Shown here: piece by piece, positions 27,952-37,161 of the stretch
How positions within the stretch are numbered: position 1 is the stretch's first letter
How the letters are laid out: every line of letters begins with the position of its first letter
Source: Bacillus yapensis
GTDB lineage: Bacteria; Bacillota; Bacilli; Bacillales; Cytobacillaceae
Direction: 5' to 3'
Assembly: GCF_005280205.1 (NCBI RefSeq)
Contig: NZ_SUND01000002.1
Span: 62,001 to 126,000, forward strand
Length of the DNA: 64,000 bases
Position numbers and translations under genes: made by a program
Notes under the pieces: generated by a model
What the model saw: only the letters and a program-made list of their open reading frames with translations
What the model was told of the DNA's origin: nothing
Databases searched by the model: none

Positions 27952-27976
27952 TAGACAGAATAGCCGGGGGATAAGA

Positions 27977-29569
27977 ATGACAGTTGCGTTTCAAAAATAT
28001 ATAGAAAAAATAAAAGAATACTGGAATGGCCGTTCTAAGAAACAAAAAACGCTCATTATCGGTTCAATTCTGTTATTGGTAATCGTTATTTCGCTCTCAA
28101 TATTTTTTGCAACGAGAACGAATATGGTTCCCCTATACAAGGACTTGTCCCTTTCTGAAGTAGGAACAATTAAGGAAAGTCTTGATAGTAAAGGAATCAA
28201 ATACGAAATAACAGAAGGCGGTACAACAATTAGTGTACCTAGTGAACAGGCGGATAGTTTGATTGTAGAACTTGCAGCAGAGGGCTTACCGAAGTCTGGT
28301 GGAATTGACTACTCGTTTTTCAGTCAAAATGCCGGCATTGGGATGACTGACAATGAGTTTAATGTCATGAAGCTTGATGCTATGCAAACAGAACTTGCTA
28401 ACCTGATCAAGGGAATCGAAGGGGTTAAAGATGCGAAGGTAATGATTAACCTTCCATCTCAAGGGATATTTGTTTCAGATGCAGACGAACAAGCCTCTGC
28501 ATCAATTGTCTTAAATACAGAGCCAGGATATCAATTTGAAGAGAAGCAAATTACTGCTCTATATAATCTTGTATCAAAGAGCGTACCAAACTTACCTACT
28601 GATAATATCGTCATCACCAATCAATATTTTGAGTATTTTGATCTAAAAAATGGAGAAAATTCTTCAGGAGATATTTTCACGGCTCAAAATAATGTTAAGA
28701 AAGAAATTGAGAGAGATGTTCAACGTCAAGTTCAAAGTATGCTGGGAACATTGATGGGTCAGGATAAAGTAGTAGTTTCAGTGACTGCGGATATCGATTT
28801 CAAACAAGAAAACAGAGAAGAAAACTTAGTGACGCCAGTTGACGAAGAAAACATGGAAGGAATTGCAATCAGTGCTCAGAAAATCACTGAAACCTTCACT
28901 GGTGAGGGAGCTGCTGCTGAAGGAGTACCTCAGGGTGAAGATTCAGACGATGCTTTAACTGGATATGCAACAGGTTCAAACGGAAATGGCGATTACGAGA
29001 AAATAGAAGAAACGATTAATAACGAAGTAAATAAGATTCGTAAAGAGATTATTGAAAGTCCATATAAGATTCGTGATTTAGGAATTCAAGTAATGGTGGA
29101 ACCGCCAGTGGCTGATGACGAAACTTCTCTTCCACAAGAAAGAGTAGATGACATCACAGACATGTTAGCAACGATTGTTAGAACAACAATCAATAAGGAT
29201 GCTGTCGAAGGCGAATTAACAGACGAGGCTATCCAGGATAAAATTGTTGTCTCTGTTCAACCGTTTAACGGAAAACCACAGTTTAGTAATCAACCAAGCA
29301 CGAGCATACCATGGTGGGTATTTGTGTTAGGTGGAGTATTAATTTTAGTGATTATCCTATTAATCTTCTTATTCATGCGAGCTCGCAAGAAACGTGAGCA
29401 AGAATTATTGGCGATGGAAGAAGCTAGCGCTGCGCTCCTTGAAGTTCCAGATGTGAATGAAGAGCAAGAAACAGAAGGTAGCTTACGACGAAAACAGCTT
29501 GAAAAGATGGCGAAGGATAGTCCAGAAGACTTTGCTAAGTTATTAAGGACGTGGATTGCAGAAGACTAG
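27977..29569 (+). CDS. fliF: flagellar MS-ring protein FliF
   Basis: Forms the membrane MS ring that anchors rotor, rod and export gate. 530 residues. Membrane segment 1 about 25-46 (IGSILLLVIVISLSIFF), periplasmic-side ring-building motifs (about 50-220), a variable extracellular stretch 270-410, membrane segment 2 about 440-465 (WWVFVLGGVLILVIILLIF) and a short C-terminal cytoplasmic tail that binds FliG. Its start follows CCGGGGGATAAG. fliG follows 12 bases later. Confidence 0.97.
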   Translation: MTVAFQKYIEKIKEYWNGRSKKQKTLIIGSILLLVIVISLSIFFATRTNMVPLYKDLSLSEVGTIKESLDSKGIKYEITEGGTTISVPSEQADSLIVELAAEGLPKSGGIDYSFFSQNAGIGMTDNEFNVMKLDAMQTELANLIKGIEGVKDAKVMINLPSQGIFVSDADEQASASIVLNTEPGYQFEEKQITALYNLVSKSVPNLPTDNIVITNQYFEYFDLKNGENSSGDIFTAQNNVKKEIERDVQRQVQSMLGTLMGQDKVVVSVTADIDFKQENREENLVTPVDEENMEGIAISAQKITETFTGEGAAAEGVPQGEDSDDALTGYATGSNGNGDYEKIEETINNEVNKIRKEIIESPYKIRDLGIQVMVEPPVADDETSLPQERVDDITDMLATIVRTTINKDAVEGELTDEAIQDKIVVSVQPFNGKPQFSNQPSTSIPWWVFVLGGVLILVIILLIFLFMRARKKREQELLAMEEASAALLEVPDVNEEQETEGSLRRKQLEKMAKDSPEDFAKLLRTWIAED

Positions 29570-29581
29570 GAGGATTGAAAG

Positions 29582-30598
29582 TTGGTTAAAAGAGAGCAGA
29601 AAGAATTAACAGGAAAACAAAAAGCTGCCATTCTTCTTATTTCACTCGGACCTGATGTGTCTGCGTCTGTATACAAGCACTTAAGTGAAGAGGAAATTGA
29701 AAAACTAACATTGGAGATTTCTGGTGTAAAGAAGGTTGATTCTCACGCCAAGGAAGAAATTTTGGAAGAGTTCCATAATATCGCCTTGGCTCAGGATTAT
29801 ATTTCTCAGGGTGGTATTGGTTATGCCAAAACCGTACTGGAAAAAGCATTAGGTAGTGATCAAGCAGCTGTTATTATCAACAGACTTACATCAGCACTTC
29901 AGGTTCGCCCGTTTGATTTTGCGAGGAAGGCAGATCCAGCCCAGATTTTGAATTTTATTCAAAATGAGCATCCGCAAACAATCGCACTTATTTTATCTTA
30001 TTTAGATTCTACACAAGCAGGACAGATATTATCTGAACTACCTCAAGAAATGCAAGCGGATGTTGCAAGAAGAATCGCGGTAATGGACAGTACTTCTCCT
30101 GAAATCATTAACGAAATCGAACAGATTTTAGAGAGAAAGCTATCTTCTACTGTTACACAGGACTACACACAAACCGGTGGAGTGGAAGCTGTTGTCGAAG
30201 TGCTTAATGGTGTAGATAGATCGACTGAAAGAACAATCTTGGATGCACTTGAAATTCAGGATCCTGAATTAGCAGAAGAAATTAAGAAGAGAATGTTTGT
30301 ATTTGAAGATATTGTCACTCTTGATAGCCGTGCAATTCAACGAGTTATCCGTGACTGTGAAAATGAAGACCTTATGCTTTCACTTAAAGTATCAAGTGAT
30401 GAGGTTAAGGAAATTGTCTTCAACAATATGTCTAAGCGTATGGTTGAAACGATGAAAGACGAGATGGAATATATGGGACCTGTTCGATTGCGTGATGTCG
30501 AAGAGGCGCAATCAAGAATTGTGGCCATTGTTCGCCGTCTAGAAGAAGCTGGTGAAATTGTAGTCGCTCGTGGCGGAGGGGATGATATTATTGTCTAG
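29582..30598 (+). CDS. fliG: flagellar motor switch protein FliG
   Basis: Rotor protein that interacts with MotA and converts ion flow into torque. 338 residues. N-terminal FliF-binding domain (KQKAAILLISLGPDVSASVYKHL), middle ARM-type domain with EHPQTIALILSYL, and the C-terminal charged domain LVLLDSRAIQRVIRD-type with RDVEEAQSRIV. TTG start after AGGAGG. Its end overlaps the likely fliH start by 17 bases. Confidence 0.97.
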   Translation: MVKREQKELTGKQKAAILLISLGPDVSASVYKHLSEEEIEKLTLEISGVKKVDSHAKEEILEEFHNIALAQDYISQGGIGYAKTVLEKALGSDQAAVIINRLTSALQVRPFDFARKADPAQILNFIQNEHPQTIALILSYLDSTQAGQILSELPQEMQADVARRIAVMDSTSPEIINEIEQILERKLSSTVTQDYTQTGGVEAVVEVLNGVDRSTERTILDALEIQDPELAEEIKKRMFVFEDIVTLDSRAIQRVIRDCENEDLMLSLKVSSDEVKEIVFNNMSKRMVETMKDEMEYMGPVRLRDVEEAQSRIVAIVRRLEEAGEIVVARGGGDDIIV

Positions 30599-31355
30599 GC
30601 TTATCAAATCAAGATGGTCAAATCTTGAAAACCAAGAGAATAAAGTCATTACCATTAAAAGCTTTCAAGTAGAAACGGAAAATAATGATGAAGAAATAGT
30701 TAATCATAGAGTATTCGCAGAAAGAGACATGATTCTAGCTCAAGCAAGAGAAGAAGCAGCTGCAATCGTGAACGAGGCCAGGCTCTATAAGGAATCGGTT
30801 GAGGCGAGTTTAGTAGAAGAGAAAATGGCTTGGGAGCAAGAAGTCATCCAGCTATCGAATGAAGCCAAGCAAAACGGTTATTCGGCAGGACTTGACGAAG
30901 GTCGAGAGCAAGGATATACAGAAATGCTTCAGTTAATTGAACAAGCGAAACAAACAGTTGATTCGTCGAAACTAGACTATCGTAAGAAAATTGAGGATTC
31001 TGAGCAAACAATACTCGACCTCGGCTTGAAAGTAGCGCAAAAAATTCTTGGAACTCACCTTGAGGGGAATTCAGAGCATTTTATTACGGTTGTAAAACGT
31101 GCGCTAAAAGAAGCCAGAGAATATCGAGAAGTACAGCTCCACATTCATCCAATGCATTACGAATTTATTCTTTCGCAAAAGGATGATTTAAGCAAAATAT
31201 TCCCGAAGGAAACAGAGATTTATATTTATCCGGATGGTGAATTATCAGAGCAAAGTTGTATTATCGAATCAGCCAATGGAAGAATCGATGCTAGTGTCGA
31301 TCAACAGCTTGAAGAAATAAAAGTAAAGCTTTATGAAATGCTGGAGAGTGAGTAA
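30582..31355 (+). CDS. fliH: flagellar assembly protein FliH
   Basis: Peripheral stator of the FliI export ATPase, homologous to V/F-ATPase peripheral stalk. About 257 residues from ATG 30582. N-terminal MILLSRLIKSR matches the B. subtilis MISLSRIIKSR start; residues 50-130 form a Glu/Ala/Lys-rich long helix; the C-terminal half contains the conserved LGLKVAQKILGTHL and ESANGRIDASVDQQLEE regions. A GTG 12 bases upstream and a TTG at 30591 are other possible starts. Overlaps fliG, so coupling is likely. Confidence 0.93.
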   Translation: MILLSRLIKSRWSNLENQENKVITIKSFQVETENNDEEIVNHRVFAERDMILAQAREEAAAIVNEARLYKESVEASLVEEKMAWEQEVIQLSNEAKQNGYSAGLDEGREQGYTEMLQLIEQAKQTVDSSKLDYRKKIEDSEQTILDLGLKVAQKILGTHLEGNSEHFITVVKRALKEAREYREVQLHIHPMHYEFILSQKDDLSKIFPKETEIYIYPDGELSEQSCIIESANGRIDASVDQQLEEIKVKLYEMLESE

Positions 31356-31356
31356 A

Positions 31357-32673
31357 GTGAAGGCAGCTGACTTATTAGAGCAAATAGACCATATAGACAC
31401 ATTTAAACATTACGGTAGGGTCAAAAGAGTCGTAGGACTTATGATTGAATCTCAAGGCCCTGAAAGTTCCATTGGGGATGTTTGCTATATTCATGTCGGC
31501 CACAAGAAAAAACGCAAAATTCAGGCAGAAGTGGTTGGTTTTAAAGATGAAAATATTATTTTAATGCCTTACACAACCGTCAATGATATTGCGCCTGGTA
31601 GCCTAGTAGAAGCCACTTTAAAGCCTTTAGAGATTAAAGTTGGACCAGGGCTCATCGGAGGAGTTTTTGATTCACTAGGACAACCTCTTGATGGCTCTCC
31701 ACTACCAAAAGGATTAACTCCTGTATTAACCGAGCAACAGCCACCAAATCCGCTTACGAGACCGCCTATTGATGAGTCGATTGAAGTAGGTGTGAGGATG
31801 ATTGATAGTCTCCTTACCGTTGGAAATGGGCAGAGGGTTGGGATATTTGCGGGAAGTGGTGTTGGTAAGAGTACTTTGCTTGGAATGATCGCAAGGAACA
31901 CAACGGCTGATCTAAACGTCATTGCCCTTATTGGAGAACGTGGACGTGAGGTACGAGAGTTTATTGAGAGGGACTTAGGTCCAGAAGGGCTAGCCCGTTC
32001 AATTGTCGTTGTTGCCACATCTGATCAACCAGCTCTCATGCGGATAAAAGGTGCTTTTACCGCTACTGCAATTGCAGAATACTTCCGTGACAAAGGCTTG
32101 AATGTCATGATGATGATGGATTCTGTTACACGGGTAGCGATGGCGCAACGAGAAGTAGGTCTTGCGATTGGGGAACCTCCAACAACTAAGGGATACACAC
32201 CATCCGTGTTCGCGATTCTACCAAAGCTATTGGAACGGACTGGTACTAATGTACATGGTTCGATTACCTCTTTTTACACAGTTTTAGTAGACGGAGACGA
32301 TATGAACGAGCCAATTGCTGATACAGTACGAGGTATCCTCGATGGACATTTTGTACTTGATCGAGATTTAGCTAACAAGGGCCAATATCCGGCAGTGAAT
32401 GTTCTTAAAAGTGTCAGTCGTATTATGAATCATATTGTTCCTGAAGAGCATCGCAAATCTGCGGAAAAGCTTCGGGAAATGTTAAGTACTTATATAAACT
32501 CTGAGGATTTAATCAATATCGGAGCATACAAAAAAGGTTCTTCAAGAAAAATTGACGAGGCAATTCGTTTGTATCCTGAAATTATTGACTTTTTAAAACA
32601 GGAAACAAGTTCTAAAGTATCCTTAGATGATGGTCTGCAGCAATTATACAGACTTATGGGAAAAGGTGAGTAA
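31357..32673 (+). CDS. fliI: flagellum-specific ATP synthase FliI
   Basis: Hexameric ATPase that energises and orders flagellar protein export. 438 residues from GTG 31357, the same length as B. subtilis FliI. Walker A AGSGVGKS at 165-172, Walker B VMMMMDSVTRVA, and the ERGREVREFIE and EPPTTKGYTPSVFA segments of the F1-beta-like family. An upstream in-frame ATG at 31333 lies within fliH and is rejected; GGAGAG 8 bases before the GTG supports the choice. Confidence 0.97.
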   Translation: MKAADLLEQIDHIDTFKHYGRVKRVVGLMIESQGPESSIGDVCYIHVGHKKKRKIQAEVVGFKDENIILMPYTTVNDIAPGSLVEATLKPLEIKVGPGLIGGVFDSLGQPLDGSPLPKGLTPVLTEQQPPNPLTRPPIDESIEVGVRMIDSLLTVGNGQRVGIFAGSGVGKSTLLGMIARNTTADLNVIALIGERGREVREFIERDLGPEGLARSIVVVATSDQPALMRIKGAFTATAIAEYFRDKGLNVMMMMDSVTRVAMAQREVGLAIGEPPTTKGYTPSVFAILPKLLERTGTNVHGSITSFYTVLVDGDDMNEPIADTVRGILDGHFVLDRDLANKGQYPAVNVLKSVSRIMNHIVPEEHRKSAEKLREMLSTYINSEDLINIGAYKKGSSRKIDEAIRLYPEIIDFLKQETSSKVSLDDGLQQLYRLMGKGE

Positions 32674-32679
32674 TCTAGA

Positions 32680-33123
32680 ATGAGCTACCAATATAAATTT
32701 GCTAGGGTCTTAACCCTAAAGGAACGAGAAAAGGAAGAAGCCCAATCTGTTTACCAGGATGCGGTTAAAAAGTTTGAGGAAGTTGCGGAAAGACTCTATG
32801 AGTTACTGAAAAAGAAAGAAGAGTTAGAGGAATTCCAAGCGAGTGGACTCAAAGGCGGCCTTCCGATTTTGCAAATACGTCATCATCAACAATTTATAGG
32901 AAACTTAGAAAAGACGATACAGCATTATCAAAAAATGGTAATCAATGCCCGTAATCGGATGAATCTCTATCAAGAAAAACTGATGGACAAGAACATTGAA
33001 GTGAAAAAGTTCGAAAAGATACGAGAAAAAGATTTCACGCATTTTATGGAAAACTTAAAAGCAACTGAAAGCAAACAAATGGATGACATTTCCATCCAGC
33101 ATTATATGAACTGGGGAAGTTAG
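32680..33123 (+). CDS. fliJ: flagellar export protein FliJ
   Basis: Gamma-subunit-like coiled-coil protein that sits in the FliI ring and contacts FlhA. 147 residues, nearly all predicted helix, with long Glu/Lys/Arg-rich stretches and few small residues. Starts 6 bases after fliI. Sequence conservation is weak in this family, so the call leans on length, coiled-coil nature and its fixed position. Confidence 0.94.
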   Translation: MSYQYKFARVLTLKEREKEEAQSVYQDAVKKFEEVAERLYELLKKKEELEEFQASGLKGGLPILQIRHHQQFIGNLEKTIQHYQKMVINARNRMNLYQEKLMDKNIEVKKFEKIREKDFTHFMENLKATESKQMDDISIQHYMNWGS

Positions 33124-33132
33124 GTGATATAG

Positions 33133-33726
33133 GTGGCAAATACAGAGCTAGAAAAAGAAGAAAAAAAAGTTAGTCGGTTTCAATGGTTTGTGTTTACTGG
33201 TATTATCCCAACTTTATTTGCCATTTTAATTGTCCTTATCGTTCTTTCGTTTGCTGGAATAAACGTCTTTGACAAGGCGAAGGAATATGGTCAAAAGATT
33301 CCTTTTCTTTCAAACCTCATCGAAGAAAATACTCCTAAGACGATTGAAGAATTGGAAACGACAATGATTAAGCTTGAAGGTCAAATAAAGGATAAAGAAG
33401 CACAAATTGCTGACCTTGAGACTGAGCTTGACGGAAAAGATAAGGAAGTCGAGCGTGGGAAGCTTGAAATGGAACAGCTTCAAATGCAAATTGACGAGCT
33501 AATGGCCATTCAAGAGGAAAACAAAAAGGCGTTTAAAGATATTGTCGAGACGTATGAAACAATGTCCGCCAAAAAAGCAGCTCCCATTATTACGAACATG
33601 AGCGAACAAGAGGCTCTCAAAATTCTATCGAATCTTAATTCAGAGCAATTAGCATCGATCATGGAGAATTTAGAGCCAGCAAATGCGGCAAAATATACGG
33701 AGCTTTTAACGAACGAAAACGAATAA
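33133..33726 (+). CDS. ylxF: MotE-like flagellar protein (YlxF)
   Basis: 197 residues. One N-terminal membrane segment at about 19-42 (FVFTGIIPTLFAILIVLIVL), a long coiled coil (70-140) and a C-terminal region MSEQEALKILSNLNSEQLASIM that resembles the MgtE intracellular N domain, as in MotE. GTG start. In B. subtilis ylxF lies at this place between fliJ and fliK. A chaperone-like or motor-associated role is suggested by the family, not proven here. Confidence 0.9.
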   Translation: MANTELEKEEKKVSRFQWFVFTGIIPTLFAILIVLIVLSFAGINVFDKAKEYGQKIPFLSNLIEENTPKTIEELETTMIKLEGQIKDKEAQIADLETELDGKDKEVERGKLEMEQLQMQIDELMAIQEENKKAFKDIVETYETMSAKKAAPIITNMSEQEALKILSNLNSEQLASIMENLEPANAAKYTELLTNENE

Positions 33727-33754
33727 GTCGGGGTACTTGAAAGGAGGTGAAAAT

Positions 33755-35095
33755 GTGCAAATCGGTGGATTGGGTTTTATGAATACAATTGCATCTTCAG
33801 TAAAAGGAAGTACGCAGACTTCTGGTGAAAGTGGTTTTCAAGGACTATTTGGTCTGATGCTAACGGGCACCCAAACTAGTGAGACTAGTTTAACTGATTC
33901 AGGTTCCGGTGAATTGACAAAAGAACAATTGCAAGACCTACTCGCTTTCTTAAAATCAGAAGATATTTTTGAAGTAGAAGGTGGCATGAAACTTCTTAAT
34001 CAATCATTGTCAGCAACTGAACAAGAGGAACTTCTCTCTTTTATTCAGGAAGCAATAGGGACTGATGTGAACTTAGGAGAATTAATTTCGCAATTAAAAA
34101 CTGCTTTAGGGATGACAAATGAAAATCTCCAAGATGTTGAAACATCCGATAATAGTAACAAGGATGCTGAAATAAAGCTTGAAGATCTACTCATCGTTGT
34201 AACCGAAATGGCATCTGTCCCATTAGAAAATTTGAAAGAATTAATGAATGGAGACACTGCTCAATTGATCAAAGCTATTAAGTTGTTTGATTTATTGGCG
34301 TCAGAGAATGGAGCAATTTTTGAAAAAGGGATGGTTTTAGATAAAGGAACCACTTTTGACCAAAGCAAGATGAAGGATTTGCTTCAGCAGTTGACAACAA
34401 AGTTTGAGCAATTAATGGAGAAAAATTCAGTAGTGGATCCTGCAAAGCAAGCAGCCAAAATGGAATATTTACAAAAGGCTTTTGCTCCTGTAGCAGCAGA
34501 GATAAATGCTAAGCTTTCTACAACAAAAGGAATTAGCGAAATTCAGTCAGAACAAAAACCTGTACAAGCTAAAACTGAAGTTGTAAATGGTACGGTTCAA
34601 TTTCAACAAGTTACAAAGGCAGAGCAATTAACTTTAACGCTAAGCCAATCAGGTAAGCCAACATCAACGGCAGATTTAATTAAACAATTTGAGAATATTT
34701 TAGCAAGAAGTCAATTTTCAAATGGAGCTGGAACGCAAAAGCTTCTAATTAAATTGAATCCTGAGCATTTAGGTGCTTTGCGGATTGAGTTAATCCAAAG
34801 AGATGCAGGAATCGTTGCCAAGATTATGACAACGACACAGGTGGCGAAGGAAGCATTAGAATCTCAACTTAATGGATTAAAGCAAGCCTTTGGTTCGCAA
34901 AATATTCAAGTGGATCGACTAGAGATTACCCAGTCTGTTTTACAACAACAGGATAGATATTTTGGAAGAGAACAACAGCAACAATCTCAGCAGCAAGGAC
35001 AGGAACGTCAGGAGCAACAAAGAGGAAATGAAGAAGGAAAGGAACAAGCCTTCAATGTTTCTCTAGAAGAAGCTCTTATTAACACAGAAGTGTAG
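33755..35095 (+). CDS. fliK: flagellar hook-length control protein FliK
   Basis: Exported ruler that triggers the FlhB switch from hook to filament substrates. 446 residues. The long N-terminal part is Ser/Gln/Glu rich and poorly conserved; the C-terminal Flg_hook domain (about 330-400, KLLIKLNPEHLGALRIELI) is clear, and the tail is strikingly Gln-rich (about 410-435). A TTG at 33737 is in frame but lies before AAAGGAGGTG, whose spacing fits GTG 33755. Confidence 0.94.
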   Translation: MQIGGLGFMNTIASSVKGSTQTSGESGFQGLFGLMLTGTQTSETSLTDSGSGELTKEQLQDLLAFLKSEDIFEVEGGMKLLNQSLSATEQEELLSFIQEAIGTDVNLGELISQLKTALGMTNENLQDVETSDNSNKDAEIKLEDLLIVVTEMASVPLENLKELMNGDTAQLIKAIKLFDLLASENGAIFEKGMVLDKGTTFDQSKMKDLLQQLTTKFEQLMEKNSVVDPAKQAAKMEYLQKAFAPVAAEINAKLSTTKGISEIQSEQKPVQAKTEVVNGTVQFQQVTKAEQLTLTLSQSGKPTSTADLIKQFENILARSQFSNGAGTQKLLIKLNPEHLGALRIELIQRDAGIVAKIMTTTQVAKEALESQLNGLKQAFGSQNIQVDRLEITQSVLQQQDRYFGREQQQQSQQQGQERQEQQRGNEEGKEQAFNVSLEEALINTEV

Positions 35096-35106
35096 GAGGT
35101 GAAAAA

Positions 35107-35757
35107 ATGACAAATACAATTGATCCATCTTTATATCTCTCAAACTATCAAACTCAAAAGACGACAGGTTCAAATGTACTGGGAAAAGATGATTTCTTGA
35201 AAATCCTTATGGTCCAATTACAAAACCAAGACCCAACGAGTCCGATGGAGGATCGAGAGTTTATCGCTCAAATGGCTCAGTTTTCTTCCTTAGAGGCTAT
35301 GACCAATATGAGCAGTACGATGCAACAATTTGTTGATTCTCAAAATACGAATTTATTGATTTCTTATAATCAATTTATTGGTAAAGAAGTAAATTGGCAC
35401 AAGCTAAACTATTCTACTGAAGATCCGAATGCACAACCAGAGGTTCTAGAAGGTAAAGGTAAGGTTGAGTCGATTCAGTTTAAGGATGGTACGGTCCAAT
35501 TAATTCTTGAAGACGGAACCATTTTAGAACCAGCTAATATATCTGGTGTTGGTGGCTCTTCAAGTGGAACAGCTGATAGCAGCTTAGTACAAGCAAGTAT
35601 GCTAATAGGCAAAATGGTCACTTATCTTAATGAATCTCAAGAGGAGTTAACTGCGATAGTTAAATCCGTTTCGATCAAGGATGGAAAAACGTTATTCCAA
35701 TTAGATGATGAGAATCAGACAAGCATTACTGCTCAACAAATGACGAAAATTGGATAA
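35107..35757 (+). CDS. flgD: flagellar hook assembly protein FlgD
   Basis: Scaffold cap needed for hook polymerisation. 216 residues. N-terminal FlgD motif LGKDDFLKILMVQLQNQDPTSPMEDREFIAQMAQFSSLEAM-type region (about residues 24-65) is highly typical, followed by a small C-terminal beta domain that binds a signal-like segment. Starts 11 bases after fliK with GGAGGTG. Confidence 0.96.
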   Translation: MTNTIDPSLYLSNYQTQKTTGSNVLGKDDFLKILMVQLQNQDPTSPMEDREFIAQMAQFSSLEAMTNMSSTMQQFVDSQNTNLLISYNQFIGKEVNWHKLNYSTEDPNAQPEVLEGKGKVESIQFKDGTVQLILEDGTILEPANISGVGGSSSGTADSSLVQASMLIGKMVTYLNESQEELTAIVKSVSIKDGKTLFQLDDENQTSITAQQMTKIG

Positions 35758-35771
35758 AAAGGGTTGGTTGG

Positions 35772-36158
35772 ATGGATAAGTCTACATTTAGGCCAATACA
35801 ATCTCAGCCGATTGCTACCCAGAGACTTCAACAAAAGAAGTCAAATCAAGTAAACGGAAATTCTTTTTCCTTTCATTTTCAGCAGGCAATACAAGAAAAT
35901 AATAAGTTAGTTTTGAGTAAGCATGCCAAAGATAGGCTCGAGCAACGCGGAATTCATATTTCCGAAAACCGTTGGGAGCAAATTGAAGGAAAAGTGCAGG
36001 AAGCGAAAAAACTAGGAATAAAGGATTCTCTAGTACTTCTGGATAATGCAGCGCTGATTGTGAGCGCCAAAAATAATACAGTTATTACCGCAATGGATAG
36101 ACAAGAGGCAACATCACAAATTTTTACGAATATTAACGGGACGATTGTTCTCGAATAA
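35772..36158 (+). CDS. TIGR02530-type flagellar operon protein
   Basis: 128 residues, function unknown. A disordered N-terminal 40 residues (Gln/Ser/Asn rich) is followed by a conserved block LSKHAKDRLEQRGI, then EAKKLGIKDSLVLLDNAALIVSAKNNTVITAMD. This block matches the small family always found between flgD and flgE in Firmicute flagellar operons. No membrane segment or signal peptide. ATG after a weak GGTTGG site; 14 bases from flgD. Confidence 0.85.
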   Translation: MDKSTFRPIQSQPIATQRLQQKKSNQVNGNSFSFHFQQAIQENNKLVLSKHAKDRLEQRGIHISENRWEQIEGKVQEAKKLGIKDSLVLLDNAALIVSAKNNTVITAMDRQEATSQIFTNINGTIVLE

Positions 36159-36242
36159 AAAATGGAATGGCTGGACCTATTTAGGAGGCCAAGAGCTGTG
36201 GACTGATTGAAGCAGCTCATAACGAAAGGAGAAGTTCTTAAT

Positions 36243-37109
36243 ATGTTACGCTCAATGTACTCAGGTATTAGCGGAATGAAAAACTTCCAAACAAAATTAG
36301 ATGTAATCGGAAATAATATTGCCAACGTAAATACTTTCGGTTTCAAAAAAGGTCGCGTGAACTTCAAAGATATGATTTCCCAAACAGTAGCTGGAGCAAG
36401 TTCTCCATCAGCAACTCTTGGTGGGGTAAATGCAAAGCAGGTTGGACTTGGTTCAACATTAGCTGCAATTGATACCATCCACACACAAGGAAGTCTTCAA
36501 ACTACAGGTCGTGGACTTGACCTAGCGATTTCTGGAGATGGGTATTTTGTGGTAGCACCAAACCAAGCTGCTGGAACAACGTTTGAAAACATGGATAAGA
36601 ATTTTACAAGAGCTGGTAACTTTTATTTAGATACTCAGGGAAATCTTGTGAATTCTGATGGAATGTATTTGCAAGGCTATAAATTGGATACGGAAACTGG
36701 TGCAATTGTAATGGATGGAGGAAATAGAACATTAGGGATTATTAATATTCCTACAAACGCACAAAGTTACAGCATTTCAGATAAAGGGGAAGTACAATAC
36801 GTAGACGCTGCCGGTAATTTAACTTATGCAGGACAAGTTATAATTGCTAAGTTCCCAAATGCTGAGGGCCTAGAAAAAGCAGGTTCTAACCTATTTGCTG
36901 AATCTAATAACTCAGGTGCTGCACAAGCAAGTGCTCCATATGAAGACGGAGCAGGCTCAGTAGTAGCTGGTGCCCTAGAAATGTCGAACGTTGACCTTTC
37001 TGAAGAGTTTACTGAGATGATTGTTACACAACGTGGTTTCCAAGCAAACACTCGTATTATCACAACTTCTGATGAAATTCTACAAGAGCTAGTTAATTTA
37101 AAACGATAG
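36243..37109 (+). CDS. flgE: flagellar hook protein FlgE
   Basis: Hook subunit forming the flexible joint between rod and filament. 288 residues, short like the Bacillus type. N-terminal MYSGISGMKNFQTKLDVIGNN and NIANVNTFGFKK rod/hook signature; C-terminal NVDLSEEFTEMIVTQRGFQANTR helix. The frame could extend to TTG 36207, but AAAGGAG before ATG 36243 and alignment favour the ATG. A second ribosome-site-like AGGAGG at 36183-36188 lies upstream of a small hairpin. Confidence 0.95.
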   Translation: MLRSMYSGISGMKNFQTKLDVIGNNIANVNTFGFKKGRVNFKDMISQTVAGASSPSATLGGVNAKQVGLGSTLAAIDTIHTQGSLQTTGRGLDLAISGDGYFVVAPNQAAGTTFENMDKNFTRAGNFYLDTQGNLVNSDGMYLQGYKLDTETGAIVMDGGNRTLGIINIPTNAQSYSISDKGEVQYVDAAGNLTYAGQVIIAKFPNAEGLEKAGSNLFAESNNSGAAQASAPYEDGAGSVVAGALEMSNVDLSEEFTEMIVTQRGFQANTRIITTSDEILQELVNLKR

Positions 37110-37112
37110 GTT

Positions 37113-37161
37113 AAGGGAGGGACAGGACTGAAGTGATGAGTCTTCAGTCCTGAAAATAACC
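37113..37161 (+). promoter_or_regulatory. hairpin-bridged ribosome-binding site of swrD
   Basis: AAGGGAGGG at 37113-37121 is 40 bases from the swrD GTG, too far for normal initiation. Between them is a perfect 11-bp hairpin, CAGGACTGAAG (37123-37133) / CTTCAGTCCTG (37142-37152). Folding it would leave about 10 unpaired bases between ribosome site and start. A mini frame (GTG at 37133 to TGA at 37153) is inside the hairpin. Confidence 0.55.

Noticed and set aside
35954-36484. 176-residue - strand frame over the TIGR02530-type gene and flgE
   Set aside because: Antisense to conserved flagellar genes, no ribosome site or motif.
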